Shown here: positions 50,194 through 58,547 of the stretch, piece after piece
Position numbering within the stretch: the first letter of the stretch is position 1
Layout of the letters: every line of letters begins with the position of its first letter
Origin: JAWXCB01 sp034440455
GTDB taxonomy: Bacteria; Bacteroidota; Bacteroidia; Chitinophagales; CAIOSU01
Assembly (NCBI GenBank): GCA_034440455.1
Contig: JAWXCB010000077.1
Coordinates: 37,040-101,039, forward strand
DNA: 64,000 nt
Direction of reading: 5' to 3'
Notes under the pieces: model-generated
What the model was told of the DNA's origin: nothing
Seen by the model: the letters and a program-made list of their open reading frames with translations, nothing else
Databases searched by the model: none
Program-made: the position numbers and the translations under genes

Positions 50194-53115
50194 TTATTTT
50201 ACACCGGCAGGGGTTGTTTGAAATAATGCGTTTTTAAGCAAGTTCACATCGGGATGATTCGGGGCAATCGTTTCCGCGCGTTGAAGATAAAACATTGCGC
50301 TATCAATCCTGCCGAGGTCAGCATAGATTCGACTTAGGAAAATGAACGGCTCCGGCTGTTGCGGATAAAAAGCTGCCGCTTTTTTCATCGGAATCAGCGC
50401 TCGTGGAAAGTCCTGAAGCCGGGCATAACAGAAACTCAGATTCATCAAAGCATCCAGATTTGCCGGGTTTACTTTTAAGTATTTATGATAATAAGGCAAC
50501 GCTTCCCTGTAATCTCCCCTCCCGGCTTTAATCAAACCCACTTGATAGAAAGGCTCACTAAAAGTACTGTCAATCTTAATTACTTGTAGGAAATGTTTTT
50601 CCGCTTTATCCGGTTTTCCCAGCATCATTCTTACTCTGCCAAGGTCATATTGCGCGTTAAAGAATTCTGAGTAGATGTTCACAGCCTTTTCATAATGCAG
50701 TTCTGCTTCTTCAAGGAGCGTCTTCCGCGTTAACGCATTCGTTTGTAATAATGCCGACTGCACAAGATGGGTTGCCAGTAAGTTCTGCGCTTGCGCAGAT
50801 TCTTCAAGGTGCCTGATGTCCTGCCGCATGAGCTTTAGATAATCATGCCACTGAGAATTTCGGGCGATTGTAACACCGGAATAAAAGACCAGGATTGCAA
50901 AGGCAGGATATTTGAAATACCGGGGCAAAGAGAAAAAAGAAACGATACTATCTTTCTCAACAGAATATTTGGCAAGCCTGCACAGCGCCACCGCCAGCAG
51001 AATACAAAACCCGATTGAAGGAATGAAAAGATAACGGTCAGCCATCATTCCTGAAACAGGCGCAATAATATTGGCAAGTGGCAGAAGTGTTATGAAATAG
51101 ATCAACAAACCTGCGCTTAAAAGGCGATTTTTATTTACACTCCACAATGCGAGCATGATTAGAGCTAAAACAATAGAAAGTATGAATAAAGCAACCGGCT
51201 TGCTAATCTCTGTCTTATCAATGCATTTATAGCCATAATAAAATGACATTGGGTATGGAATCAATGTGAGCCTAAGATAATTGCCTGTAACCATCATCCC
51301 TGTTCCCAACTTTTCACTCATTGACGATTCTGAGCCGACAACTGATTCAACATATTCAACAGGGCGGTAAGCGTCTTCTTCTCCAACTCCCTGAATAGGG
51401 TTGACATATTTATAGGTAACAACTTCATGAGTCGTTTCAGTTAATGTTCCTTTAAATTGATGTAATTCTTCTTTATATTGATGTAATTCTTCCTTAAATT
51501 GATATGATAATCTGATATTAAGGTGGAACAATTCTTCCTTGACAAATTTGGCATGATTAGACGCATACTCGTGATACATTAATGTTGATGAAAAAATAAA
51601 CACTGTAGCTAAAAGAGTAATTGTCTTTGTTCGCTGCGGGAAATATAATATCAGGAATATTATCAGAAAATAAATCCCCATAAAATAGACATTCATGAAA
51701 TTTTCCGTATGGAATAGTAATTCAGAAAATGTCGTCATAGCCGAGAATAAGAAAGGTATTGAAGCAAACAATATTTTGCGGCTTGGCATAAGAATCATTC
51801 CTGCTATGCCTCCAAGCAGGATTAAATTCCAAATAACTTTTGAAAACTCTAACCCTTGCATCCCTCCCGTCTCTTTATCAAAATACGCCATAGTGAGCGC
51901 GATAAGAATACAACTTAATGCTTCAAGAGGCTTTATTTCATTTTTTCGTAAAAAAGTAAATATGTACAGAAGGAAAAAAGCATTAAACACATCACTTTGG
52001 CTAAATAACGATGCTATGTAAATAGCAATCGCTGCGCTTGCCCATGGAAAAAAATAGCTCCATCCTTTAAGTGGAGAAAAAAGAAATAAAGGGATTAGCA
52101 TGGATAAGGGGAGCAGATAAAAAGAAGAACCAAGCGCAAGCGTCAAAGCGGTTAAAACCACTAATCCTATCACCGAAGCGATAAAGACTATTGGCGCAGA
52201 TAACAAGCTGACTTTAAGCTGCCTTACACGAGGAGGCGTTTTAGCTTTAGTGGGAATCCCCTTCCAAAACAGGAAAAAATTCTTTGAAAACTTGATTTTT
52301 TTAAAAAAAGTCTGATAACGAATCTCATAGAATACCGCGCTAAATGACATTACTCCAGCAATAATGCCGATGCGGTCAACAAGGAATGTTCGCTGAATAA
52401 GTGGAAAAATCACAGCGCATAAGAGAATTGATATCGTTATTGCTTTTGCAATTGACACTTCCCTGAACAGGAAAAGCAACAACGGGATAATGATTGCAAA
52501 GCTGATTATCGTCTGCTTTGAAAGCATCCCGGCAAGAAAGCATAATGCTCCGCCAAGTAAAAACAGCAAATTCCTTCTGTCAACGTAATGAATAAAAAAA
52601 AACAAGGATGCCAGCCCTCCTGTCAGCGCCAGAATTTCATCTCTGTTTTTCAGGCTTGCGACAACTTCTGTATGCAACGGAAAGGCTGCAAAAAACAGGG
52701 TGATTAAGAATGGAAGCAACCTACTATAATCCTTCAACAGAAGATTGAGCACCAAAAGCAATAACGCGCAAAGGAGGGAATAAAGCAGCACATTAATAAA
52801 GTGCCCGACATGCGGGTTATCTCCAAACAAAGAATGCTCTATCGCAAAAGTGGTGAGTACTACAGGACGGTATTCATAGGAATATCCCTGCGTATCTTCA
52901 TAATAATTCGACTTGAAAATTTCCGGTATTGCAGCTATCCCTTTCGATGTAAGCCGGTGCAGTTTAGATGCGCTCACAGAGGTCACCATTTCATCATCGA
53001 GATTATACTTATTGAAAATCGTGTTTCCATACAGAAGGAAACTAAAGACAGAAACGATGAGATATGGATTCCACCCGTTAAGAAATCCTCCTTCCTTAAA
53101 ACCAATCTTTTTCAT
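50194..53115 (-). CDS. GT-C-type membrane protein with C-terminal TPR repeats (TMTC-like architecture)
   Basis: This is a 973-residue protein. The first loop has NKYNLDDEMV and YEYRPVVLTTFAIEHSLFG, and a later one HTEVVASLKNRDEIL, the acidic motifs typical of DUF1736/TMTC-like glycosyltransferases that use lipid-linked sugars outside the membrane. Roughly 15 or more membrane segments span residues 20-780. At least four TPR units follow (about 800-960), including AEKHFLQVIKIDSTFSEPFY and ALPYYHKYLKVNPANLDALM. Near residue 545 a heptad repeat (YKEELHQ) interrupts the family pattern. It is upstream of the GT2 gene. Confidence 0.82.
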   Translation of the reverse strand: MKKIGFKEGGFLNGWNPYLIVSVFSFLLYGNTIFNKYNLDDEMVTSVSASKLHRLTSKGIAAIPEIFKSNYYEDTQGYSYEYRPVVLTTFAIEHSLFGDNPHVGHFINVLLYSLLCALLLLVLNLLLKDYSRLLPFLITLFFAAFPLHTEVVASLKNRDEILALTGGLASLFFFIHYVDRRNLLFLLGGALCFLAGMLSKQTIISFAIIIPLLLFLFREVSIAKAITISILLCAVIFPLIQRTFLVDRIGIIAGVMSFSAVFYEIRYQTFFKKIKFSKNFFLFWKGIPTKAKTPPRVRQLKVSLLSAPIVFIASVIGLVVLTALTLALGSSFYLLPLSMLIPLFLFSPLKGWSYFFPWASAAIAIYIASLFSQSDVFNAFFLLYIFTFLRKNEIKPLEALSCILIALTMAYFDKETGGMQGLEFSKVIWNLILLGGIAGMILMPSRKILFASIPFLFSAMTTFSELLFHTENFMNVYFMGIYFLIIFLILYFPQRTKTITLLATVFIFSSTLMYHEYASNHAKFVKEELFHLNIRLSYQFKEELHQYKEELHQFKGTLTETTHEVVTYKYVNPIQGVGEEDAYRPVEYVESVVGSESSMSEKLGTGMMVTGNYLRLTLIPYPMSFYYGYKCIDKTEISKPVALFILSIVLALIMLALWSVNKNRLLSAGLLIYFITLLPLANIIAPVSGMMADRYLFIPSIGFCILLAVALCRLAKYSVEKDSIVSFFSLPRYFKYPAFAILVFYSGVTIARNSQWHDYLKLMRQDIRHLEESAQAQNLLATHLVQSALLQTNALTRKTLLEEAELHYEKAVNIYSEFFNAQYDLGRVRMMLGKPDKAEKHFLQVIKIDSTFSEPFYQVGLIKAGRGDYREALPYYHKYLKVNPANLDALMNLSFCYARLQDFPRALIPMKKAAAFYPQQPEPFIFLSRIYADLGRIDSAMFYLQRAETIAPNHPDVNLLKNALFQTTPAGVK
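51451..51507. repeat. 21-bp tandem repeat inside the GT-C/TPR gene
   Basis: TTTAAATTGATGTAATTCTTC and its neighbours repeat at 21-base spacing, starting at 51451, 51472 and about 51493 (the last partial). On the coding strand they encode two and a half copies of the heptad [FY]KEELHQ. A unit of exactly seven residues keeps a coiled-coil register when copies are gained or lost. Confidence 0.8.
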
Positions 53116-53468
53116 TTATCGGGTGTTGAACTTGCGGTTTAGCCTAATGATCCAAAATTATGATTTTCAATTTCGGAAAATCTCAGGTAAGTCAATCCGG
53201 ATGCATTGTAAACTTATTTCAGGACGAGACAGCTCTTCCCCCTTCGAGGGGGACACAGGGGGTGAAAATCTCGCTTAACTTAATGACATTGCGCTCGCTC
53301 CTGAGAGAGGGTATTTTCTTTGCCTCCGGCATTTGGTTGTTAAATTCAAGCGGCTAACTTCAACCTCGTTAGTGCGTTTCAAATCAATTTAGCAACAGGA
53401 TGATGATGATAACGAACAAATTTTTCTAATTTCATCTGCCATTATTTAAGGAAAGCCTACAACAGCAA
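53116..53468. other. Non-coding gap with a CCCCCT/AGGGGG hairpin
   Basis: No convincing gene lies in this 353-base gap between the divergent GT-C gene and the small membrane-protein pair. It contains a hairpin at 53238-53252 (CCCCCTTCGAGGGGG), of the kind found in dispersed Bacteroidota repeats, followed by ACACAGGGGGTG. Frames reading through it on + belong to shadows. Confidence 0.6.
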
Positions 53469-53900
53469 ATGATAAAATATAATGAACAAAATATTTCAGT
53501 TGGACTTTGTTATGTTATCCTGTCTTTAATAATTGGAGAATGCCATCCGTTCAGCCTGGTAGATATGTATAATAGATTTCCCGAGAAGGCTTGTACCTTT
53601 TACCTCACAGACACTAAAGGAAAACTGTTGCCGATAGAAAATTATTATCACTATAAAACGGGCGACTTAACGCACAATTACAATGCTATCTGTAAAAGCA
53701 AAAATATTACTGGCGATAATCACACATTGACGTCCGAACAATTGCACAATATAGGTGAGATAATGATGAGCCAATTGGGGCAACGATGTTTTTCTAAACC
53801 TCTTGCAAACACCATTCAACTTCATCAAATTTATTTCTTTTTAAAAAACGATTCCATTCAAAGTAACGATATTATAATGTATGAAGCCTGCAACGAGTAA
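53469..53900 (+). CDS. Small membrane-associated protein of unknown function, partner of the HTTM-like gene
   Basis: This 143-residue protein has one hydrophobic segment (VGLCYVILSLIIG, about 11-24), then a polar domain with MYNRFPEKACTFYLTD, LLPIENYYHYKTGDL and HNYNAICKSK. I do not recognise the family. It overlaps the next gene by 20 bases in another frame, so the two are translated together and probably act together. Such a small exported domain fused by operon to an HTTM-like protein could be its extracytoplasmic partner, which is inference. Confidence 0.6.
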   Translation: MIKYNEQNISVGLCYVILSLIIGECHPFSLVDMYNRFPEKACTFYLTDTKGKLLPIENYYHYKTGDLTHNYNAICKSKNITGDNHTLTSEQLHNIGEIMMSQLGQRCFSKPLANTIQLHQIYFFLKNDSIQSNDIIMYEACNE

Positions 53901-54750
53901 ACCTGAAAATGCAACAGATATAGAGTGGTTTTATCTGAAACTGTCATTCGTGTTTGTTAGTCTTCCCTTAACGGGTATCATGGTTTTTGGCGGTTCGGGA
54001 TGCCCCTTTCCAACAGGTATATGTAAGTTATACAGTTTTGCGCCTTTATTTACTCCAATTGGCAAGCCCATACTTGTCTCGGTTTTTGTATTGTTGTGCG
54101 TATTCTATCTTTTTGAAATAAGGATGTTGCTCGCCACCTTTTTTTTGTTTCTTCTCTCGTGCATTATTATTTCGCACCACGAATCGAACGGCATTTTTTA
54201 TAGAGCGACTATTCTTACTACCTTATGGGGCGTCCAATTTTTAGCCTACTTGCGATTACGATTAAATCCTGATTTCGATGTACGGCACTTTCGGGTTCAT
54301 TATGGGATACAAATTATAGCCGCCACCTATGCGCTGGCAGGCATTGCCAAACTCAGGGCATCTGGTATAGATTGGATAAATGCAGGAGACTTTTTCTCTA
54401 TCCAAGTGATAAAGAACTATGCCTATCTTTATTTTGATACAGGATCAGAAACAACTTGGCAGGAAGGAAAAACGATCGCCTATTTTCTGTTAAATCATCA
54501 TGAAATCATCCGATTTTTTCTCGCTGTTGCATTAATGTTGGAAGTTTTTTGTTTGGCAGCAACATTAGGCGCTAATATGCGCTATGTGTTTGGAATTGGT
54601 TTGTTGTTCATGCATATAGGAATTGCGTTTATCATGGGTATAGGGATAAGTGTAATTGCCAAACCAATGATTGTTTTCTTCTTCAATCCGCTATACCAGT
54701 CAAGACGGTTTATTATCTTCGTGAATAATAAAATAAGATTCTTCCATTAG
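53881..54750 (+). CDS. HTTM-like polytopic membrane protein
   Basis: This 289-residue protein has about seven membrane segments. The stretch YALAGIAKLRASGIDWINAG resembles the signature of HTTM (horizontally transferred transmembrane) proteins, distant relatives of vitamin K-dependent gamma-carboxylase. The later FFLAVALMLEVFCLAATLG and FGIGLLFMHIGIAFIMG fit the same layout. The family assignment is tentative. It overlaps the preceding small gene by 20 bases. The last segment is followed by a short basic tail (SRRFIIFVNNKIRFFH). Confidence 0.55.
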   Translation: MKPATSKPENATDIEWFYLKLSFVFVSLPLTGIMVFGGSGCPFPTGICKLYSFAPLFTPIGKPILVSVFVLLCVFYLFEIRMLLATFFLFLLSCIIISHHESNGIFYRATILTTLWGVQFLAYLRLRLNPDFDVRHFRVHYGIQIIAATYALAGIAKLRASGIDWINAGDFFSIQVIKNYAYLYFDTGSETTWQEGKTIAYFLLNHHEIIRFFLAVALMLEVFCLAATLGANMRYVFGIGLLFMHIGIAFIMGIGISVIAKPMIVFFFNPLYQSRRFIIFVNNKIRFFH

Positions 54751-54862
54751 TAAAGGTTTTCAAAAAAATGGTGCAGATCCGGACCGAAGTGCCAGCCGAA
54801 GCTCACCAGTAGTCGTACTGTTTTCAATGGAAGCTATCTTAACATCAATAATCATCCGGGTG

Positions 54863-54967
54863 ATGGCAAGAGCGAAAACACTATCGCAAAAAGTTTTTTT
54901 GCCTTGCATTCTCATTGCTTTGCTTATTTTCCAATGTCGCTTTAACGAGGAGGCAGGTAAATATTAA
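54863..54967 (+). CDS. Possible 34-residue lipoprotein-like ORF or gene remnant
   Basis: In the 292-base gap after the HTTM-like gene, an ATG at 54863 opens 34 codons. They encode a basic start (MARAKTLSQK), a hydrophobic core (VFLPCILIALLIFQ) and a lipobox-like cysteine (C25), then nine residues and a stop. This looks like a complete lipoprotein signal peptide without a mature domain. It may be a tiny lipoprotein or the 5' stub of a lost gene. Nothing else stands out in the gap. Confidence 0.35.
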   Translation: MARAKTLSQKVFLPCILIALLIFQCRFNEEAGKY

Positions 54968-55042
54968 CTGTGCGGTTGGCAAAACACTAATTCCTCTGAT
55001 AAATATTGTCTCCAACCAATTATTATTATGTCTTTGGAAAGC

Positions 55043-56527
55043 TTAGTCACAATAAACCACATTTTCTTCCGCTATCCTTTGGTGAGGGATACCCAACAAT
55101 GTCATTGACCAGTGCAAAAGTTTCAGTCTTCTTTTTCTGTCCTTTTCGGTTCCCGTATTCGGTGAAGTCCACGAACCATCCTGAGAAACTGTTACGTTCC
55201 ATTTTTCCGGATTTATCCAAAGAGGAGTACCGAGAGCAAGTTGTGTTTCGGTAACATTGCTTACTTGGTATATCCATTTGCGATTCTTGAACAAAAAAGC
55301 AATGGTCTGAAGAAAATCACGAAATCTTTCTGTAGGAAAGCCGACCATGACGTTTACGGTTGATGGCATACCTGCTTTATAAGCATATTCTAAAATGTTG
55401 CTGGCACTCTTGATTTTATTATGATTCTTACTCATTCCATCAAGAACCATTTCAGACCCGCTTTCTAATCCAAAGGCAAGACCGGTGCAACCGGCCCGCT
55501 TTAATTTCTGAAAGAAGCTCCAGGTCATGCGCTTGTCAAGGGTGGCTTGCCCTGTCCATGAAAGTTTTATGCCTCGCTCTATTATTATGTCGCACATTTC
55601 TTCTAATGCCTTGAAATGCCCATTGACCAGCGAGTCTGCAAATAAAAAAACAAAAGCGGGCGGTGCGTTTCCGTTTTTAGCATTTTTGTTTGCTGGCAAT
55701 CGCAGGGAATGCTCATTCATCCTGTGAACCATTTCGGCTACTACATTCTCAGCGCTGCGGGAGCGAAATTTTTTCCAAAATATATGTTCATAACAAAAAG
55801 CACAATGGTAAACACATCCCCTGGAAGCCATAATGGGAATATCGTAAGGAGAAGGATATTTATCCAAAGGGAAATCATTAAAATCGGGAAAAGGAAGCTT
55901 ATCGAGATCAGCTATTTGAGGACGTGGGGGCGTCCAGGTGGGAACACCATTAATGAGAAGACCTATACCACGAATCGAACTGACATCCTCCTGATTTTCC
56001 AAGGCCTTCATCACCTCAAGCAATGTTTCCTCTCCCTCTTTAGCTACTACGATATCTGCTACGCCCGTCTTTAGTAATATATCACCCTCCCTGTCCTGGG
56101 CTACATTAGGACCTCCAAATATCATGGGAACGCCCGGCACAAGGACTTTCAACTCCTTAGCAAGCAAAATGCCCGGTGTCATATTCGTGAGGTTTGTTGA
56201 AAATCCAACGACATCCGGTTTAAAAGAAAGAATATCTTCTGCCCATTGCTTTAGGGGAAGTGGAGTAGTGTTAAAATGTGAACCGCGGTTAAAACGTACG
56301 TCTGTCTGACTGTAGTCAAGTGTCCACTGGTTGTAACAATCTGCCGCCCAAAATCCCCGTTTTATTAATTGAGGAGAAGAATTATAAAAATCTAAATTGA
56401 AATCAAAGCACTTTACAACGTATCCATGGGAAACCATGAAGGATTTAAGAGCCGCAATGCCAAGAGGAGGGATTGCTCCCCAAGCCGGACAATTGACTAA
56501 AGCTATTCTCCGCCTTTCTTGATTCAT
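55043..56527 (-). CDS. Radical SAM protein with B12-binding-type N-terminal domain (5)
   Basis: This 494-residue protein has C238-x3-C242-x2-C245 (GCVYHCAFC). The N-terminal domain has IALVNCPAWGAIPPLGIAAL, PDVVGFSTNLTNMTPG, MIFGGPNVAQDR and IVVAKEGEETL. The core has FLFADSLVNGHF, LAFGLESGSEMVL and VMVGFPTERFRDF. It is transcribed alone, toward the HTTM-like pair. The long first loop (about 45-95) before the cobalamin fold differs from the other four, so it is a separate lineage rather than a recent duplicate. Confidence 0.9.
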   Translation of the reverse strand: MNQERRRIALVNCPAWGAIPPLGIAALKSFMVSHGYVVKCFDFNLDFYNSSPQLIKRGFWAADCYNQWTLDYSQTDVRFNRGSHFNTTPLPLKQWAEDILSFKPDVVGFSTNLTNMTPGILLAKELKVLVPGVPMIFGGPNVAQDREGDILLKTGVADIVVAKEGEETLLEVMKALENQEDVSSIRGIGLLINGVPTWTPPRPQIADLDKLPFPDFNDFPLDKYPSPYDIPIMASRGCVYHCAFCYEHIFWKKFRSRSAENVVAEMVHRMNEHSLRLPANKNAKNGNAPPAFVFLFADSLVNGHFKALEEMCDIIIERGIKLSWTGQATLDKRMTWSFFQKLKRAGCTGLAFGLESGSEMVLDGMSKNHNKIKSASNILEYAYKAGMPSTVNVMVGFPTERFRDFLQTIAFLFKNRKWIYQVSNVTETQLALGTPLWINPEKWNVTVSQDGSWTSPNTGTEKDRKRRLKLLHWSMTLLGIPHQRIAEENVVYCD

Positions 56528-56706
56528 ACTTGAAATTTATTCAGTTTGTGGTATTCCCTTCCCAACAACTATATTACTTACTCTACTTGGAACTATCTCA
56601 AAGATATTATTTTGTCAGGACTATTTTTGAAGAACTAATGAAAGAGACTGTGCAGTTGAACTTCATTGCGCACACGAATCGTTAGCTGCAATTTAACACA
56701 ACAATC

Positions 56707-57033
56707 ATGATTATTTGGAAAGGTTGGGGCTTTTTAGTGGTGGTTATAACATTTTTGATAGTACTGGCTGCTGAATTAATAAGTGAAGACTTGACTCATA
56801 ATGAAAGCTATTACCAGGAGCATTCACTCCTGGCTCTTGCGTTATTAATAGCTGGAATAGTTAACGGTGCGCTGGGCAAATGGTTGAATAGCAGAAAAGC
56901 GAAAACTGTTATTAACAATTACTCAAGAAAGGAAATAGTTGTTCCGAATAATCATGCGCTACTTTTTATCCCAATGGAATATTGGGGAATAATTTTAATA
57001 GTTGCTGCAGTAATAGTGTTGGCTGTTAAATAA
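56707..57033 (+). CDS. Small conserved membrane protein of unknown function
   Basis: This 108-residue protein has three hydrophobic segments: WGFLVVVITFLIVLAAELI, LLALALLIAGIVNGALG and YWGIILIVAAVIVLAV. The opening MIIWKGWGFL and the later HALLFIPMEYWG are patterns I associate with a widespread small bacterial membrane protein without a known role. It stands alone between genes on the other strand. The 179-base gap upstream (56528-56706) shows no clear promoter. Confidence 0.7.
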   Translation: MIIWKGWGFLVVVITFLIVLAAELISEDLTHNESYYQEHSLLALALLIAGIVNGALGKWLNSRKAKTVINNYSRKEIVVPNNHALLFIPMEYWGIILIVAAVIVLAVK

Positions 57034-57092
57034 ACTGCCCGTCTATTTGTAAAAAAAGCCCCACCCGGTTTAGAACAAAATACCTGTTATTT

Positions 57093-58535
57093 TCAGGAAC
57101 GTGCACGTTTCCCCATTTCTTTAGCTTCATTCAAAAGAATATGTAAGGGTTTCGTTTCTAAGTCAATTAACATATTACTCAAAGCATCATCTTCCGCCAG
57201 GTTTATTGTTTTAAACAATGATGTATAGTCAAAATCATCCGGCAATTCTTTTTTTATCGTTGTTAATACCTCTGTTACCTTTTGAATTCTATTCGTTTTG
57301 ACCTTGCCCTGCAAGCCATTGTTCAAAAGTAGTATGAGCTCTTCTATTGACTTCGCATGGATGGTAATCTGGCTTTGCTTCGCGCTTCGCTCCGATGCAA
57401 GCATGCGCCACTTTTTAACCTGATTCACGGCATCATTAAGGTGATTTTTATTTTTTCCTTCTATCGGGGTTTTCTCCGGAAGCATTGATAAATGGTTTTC
57501 GTAATGACAGATAATTTCATCCAGCTCATTAATCTCCAACGAATGAATTGATCTATCCAGCGGAAAAAAAATGGTGTGGAAATAAACAGGAATACTTCGC
57601 TCATTGCAAAACCTGATAAAATCAGGCATCTCTTTCCAGTTGTCCCGTAGCATACATGCCGAAATTCCAAAGAAAGTGTTTCTCTCTTTGCAGTACTTGT
57701 AGAAGAAATCAATATTCTCCATTACCCTGTCAAAATTTGCGTTTATCCGAATCTTTTCATACACCTCTTTTTGAAGGGAGTCGAGCGAAACACCAATATG
57801 AAAATTGGTTTTAGCAAGTATATTCTTCACGCGATTGTTCAGGATAGTTGCGTTCGTCTGCACGGAAATTCTCACCGATGGGTTCATCTTCATCAGCATC
57901 TCCCATATCTTGTAGTAGGTTTCAATTAAAAACGGTTCCCCACCATAAAACTTCACTTCCTCCAAATAAGGAATAAATTCTTTAAGTTGTTCTAAAAAGT
58001 TATCGTCATATGGGCTTTTCAAGGGTTCTCGCTTTTCTCTATTCGTTCTGATCAAAGAAGAATAATCACCGCTGCACATGACACATTCGAGGTTGCATGT
58101 ATTGTCAAGTTCAAACTCTATTGTGGAAGGAAACAGGTTCTCGTTGAATTTGCTGTGGTCATATTGCTTGGCTTTAGTGGCATCGAAATTATAAGCTGCT
58201 ATTTGGGTCAGGCAGCTGTTACATCCTTTTGATAAATCATTATTTTTAATCGCTTCTCTCAACTCATTTGCCTTCTCACCAAACCAAATGTCTCTGATTG
58301 AATTTTCCGGATAGCTGCCTAAAAAATAAGTACGGTTATAACAGCAGGCTATCGCTCTGCCATGATGCCCGAGGTAAATGCTTTTAAATGGAGCATGGCA
58401 AATATATTTTTGCGGACCTAAAGGGCGGTGCTGATTGTAATCCCTCAGAATTTTTTTTGTTATGCCCTTACTTGCTTTAGATAAGTTATAGTTTACCGGG
58501 TCGCTTTTGAAGATTTTTGTCAGGAAATTGCCCAT
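57093..58535 (-). CDS. Radical SAM protein with N-terminal SPASM/twitch region (1)
   Basis: This 480-residue protein has an auxiliary-cluster region at its N-terminus: C46, the pair C64-C65 in ACCYNRTYFLGSYPENSI, IWFGEKANELRE and C105-x2-C108. The radical SAM core follows, with C147-x3-C151-x2-C154 (CNLECVMC). SPASM and twitch domains usually sit after the core, so the order is reversed, as in the N-terminal twitch radical SAM group. The core has VKFYGGEPFLI and RISVQTNATIL. The last 130 residues form an extra helical domain. The gene is 12 bases downstream of its paralogue. Confidence 0.88.
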   Translation of the reverse strand: MGNFLTKIFKSDPVNYNLSKASKGITKKILRDYNQHRPLGPQKYICHAPFKSIYLGHHGRAIACCYNRTYFLGSYPENSIRDIWFGEKANELREAIKNNDLSKGCNSCLTQIAAYNFDATKAKQYDHSKFNENLFPSTIEFELDNTCNLECVMCSGDYSSLIRTNREKREPLKSPYDDNFLEQLKEFIPYLEEVKFYGGEPFLIETYYKIWEMLMKMNPSVRISVQTNATILNNRVKNILAKTNFHIGVSLDSLQKEVYEKIRINANFDRVMENIDFFYKYCKERNTFFGISACMLRDNWKEMPDFIRFCNERSIPVYFHTIFFPLDRSIHSLEINELDEIICHYENHLSMLPEKTPIEGKNKNHLNDAVNQVKKWRMLASERSAKQSQITIHAKSIEELILLLNNGLQGKVKTNRIQKVTEVLTTIKKELPDDFDYTSLFKTINLAEDDALSNMLIDLETKPLHILLNEAKEMGKRARS

Positions 58536-58547
58536 ATTAATTATCGT

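Noticed and set aside
52801..53357. Overlapping plus-strand ORFs opposite the GT-C gene start
   Set aside because: They are antisense to a well-supported protein and run through a hairpin repeat; composition is not protein-like.
56707..57033. RiPP precursor for the SPASM-type radical SAM pair
   Set aside because: The only nearby small gene is a three-segment membrane protein on the other strand, with no leader or core-like features.
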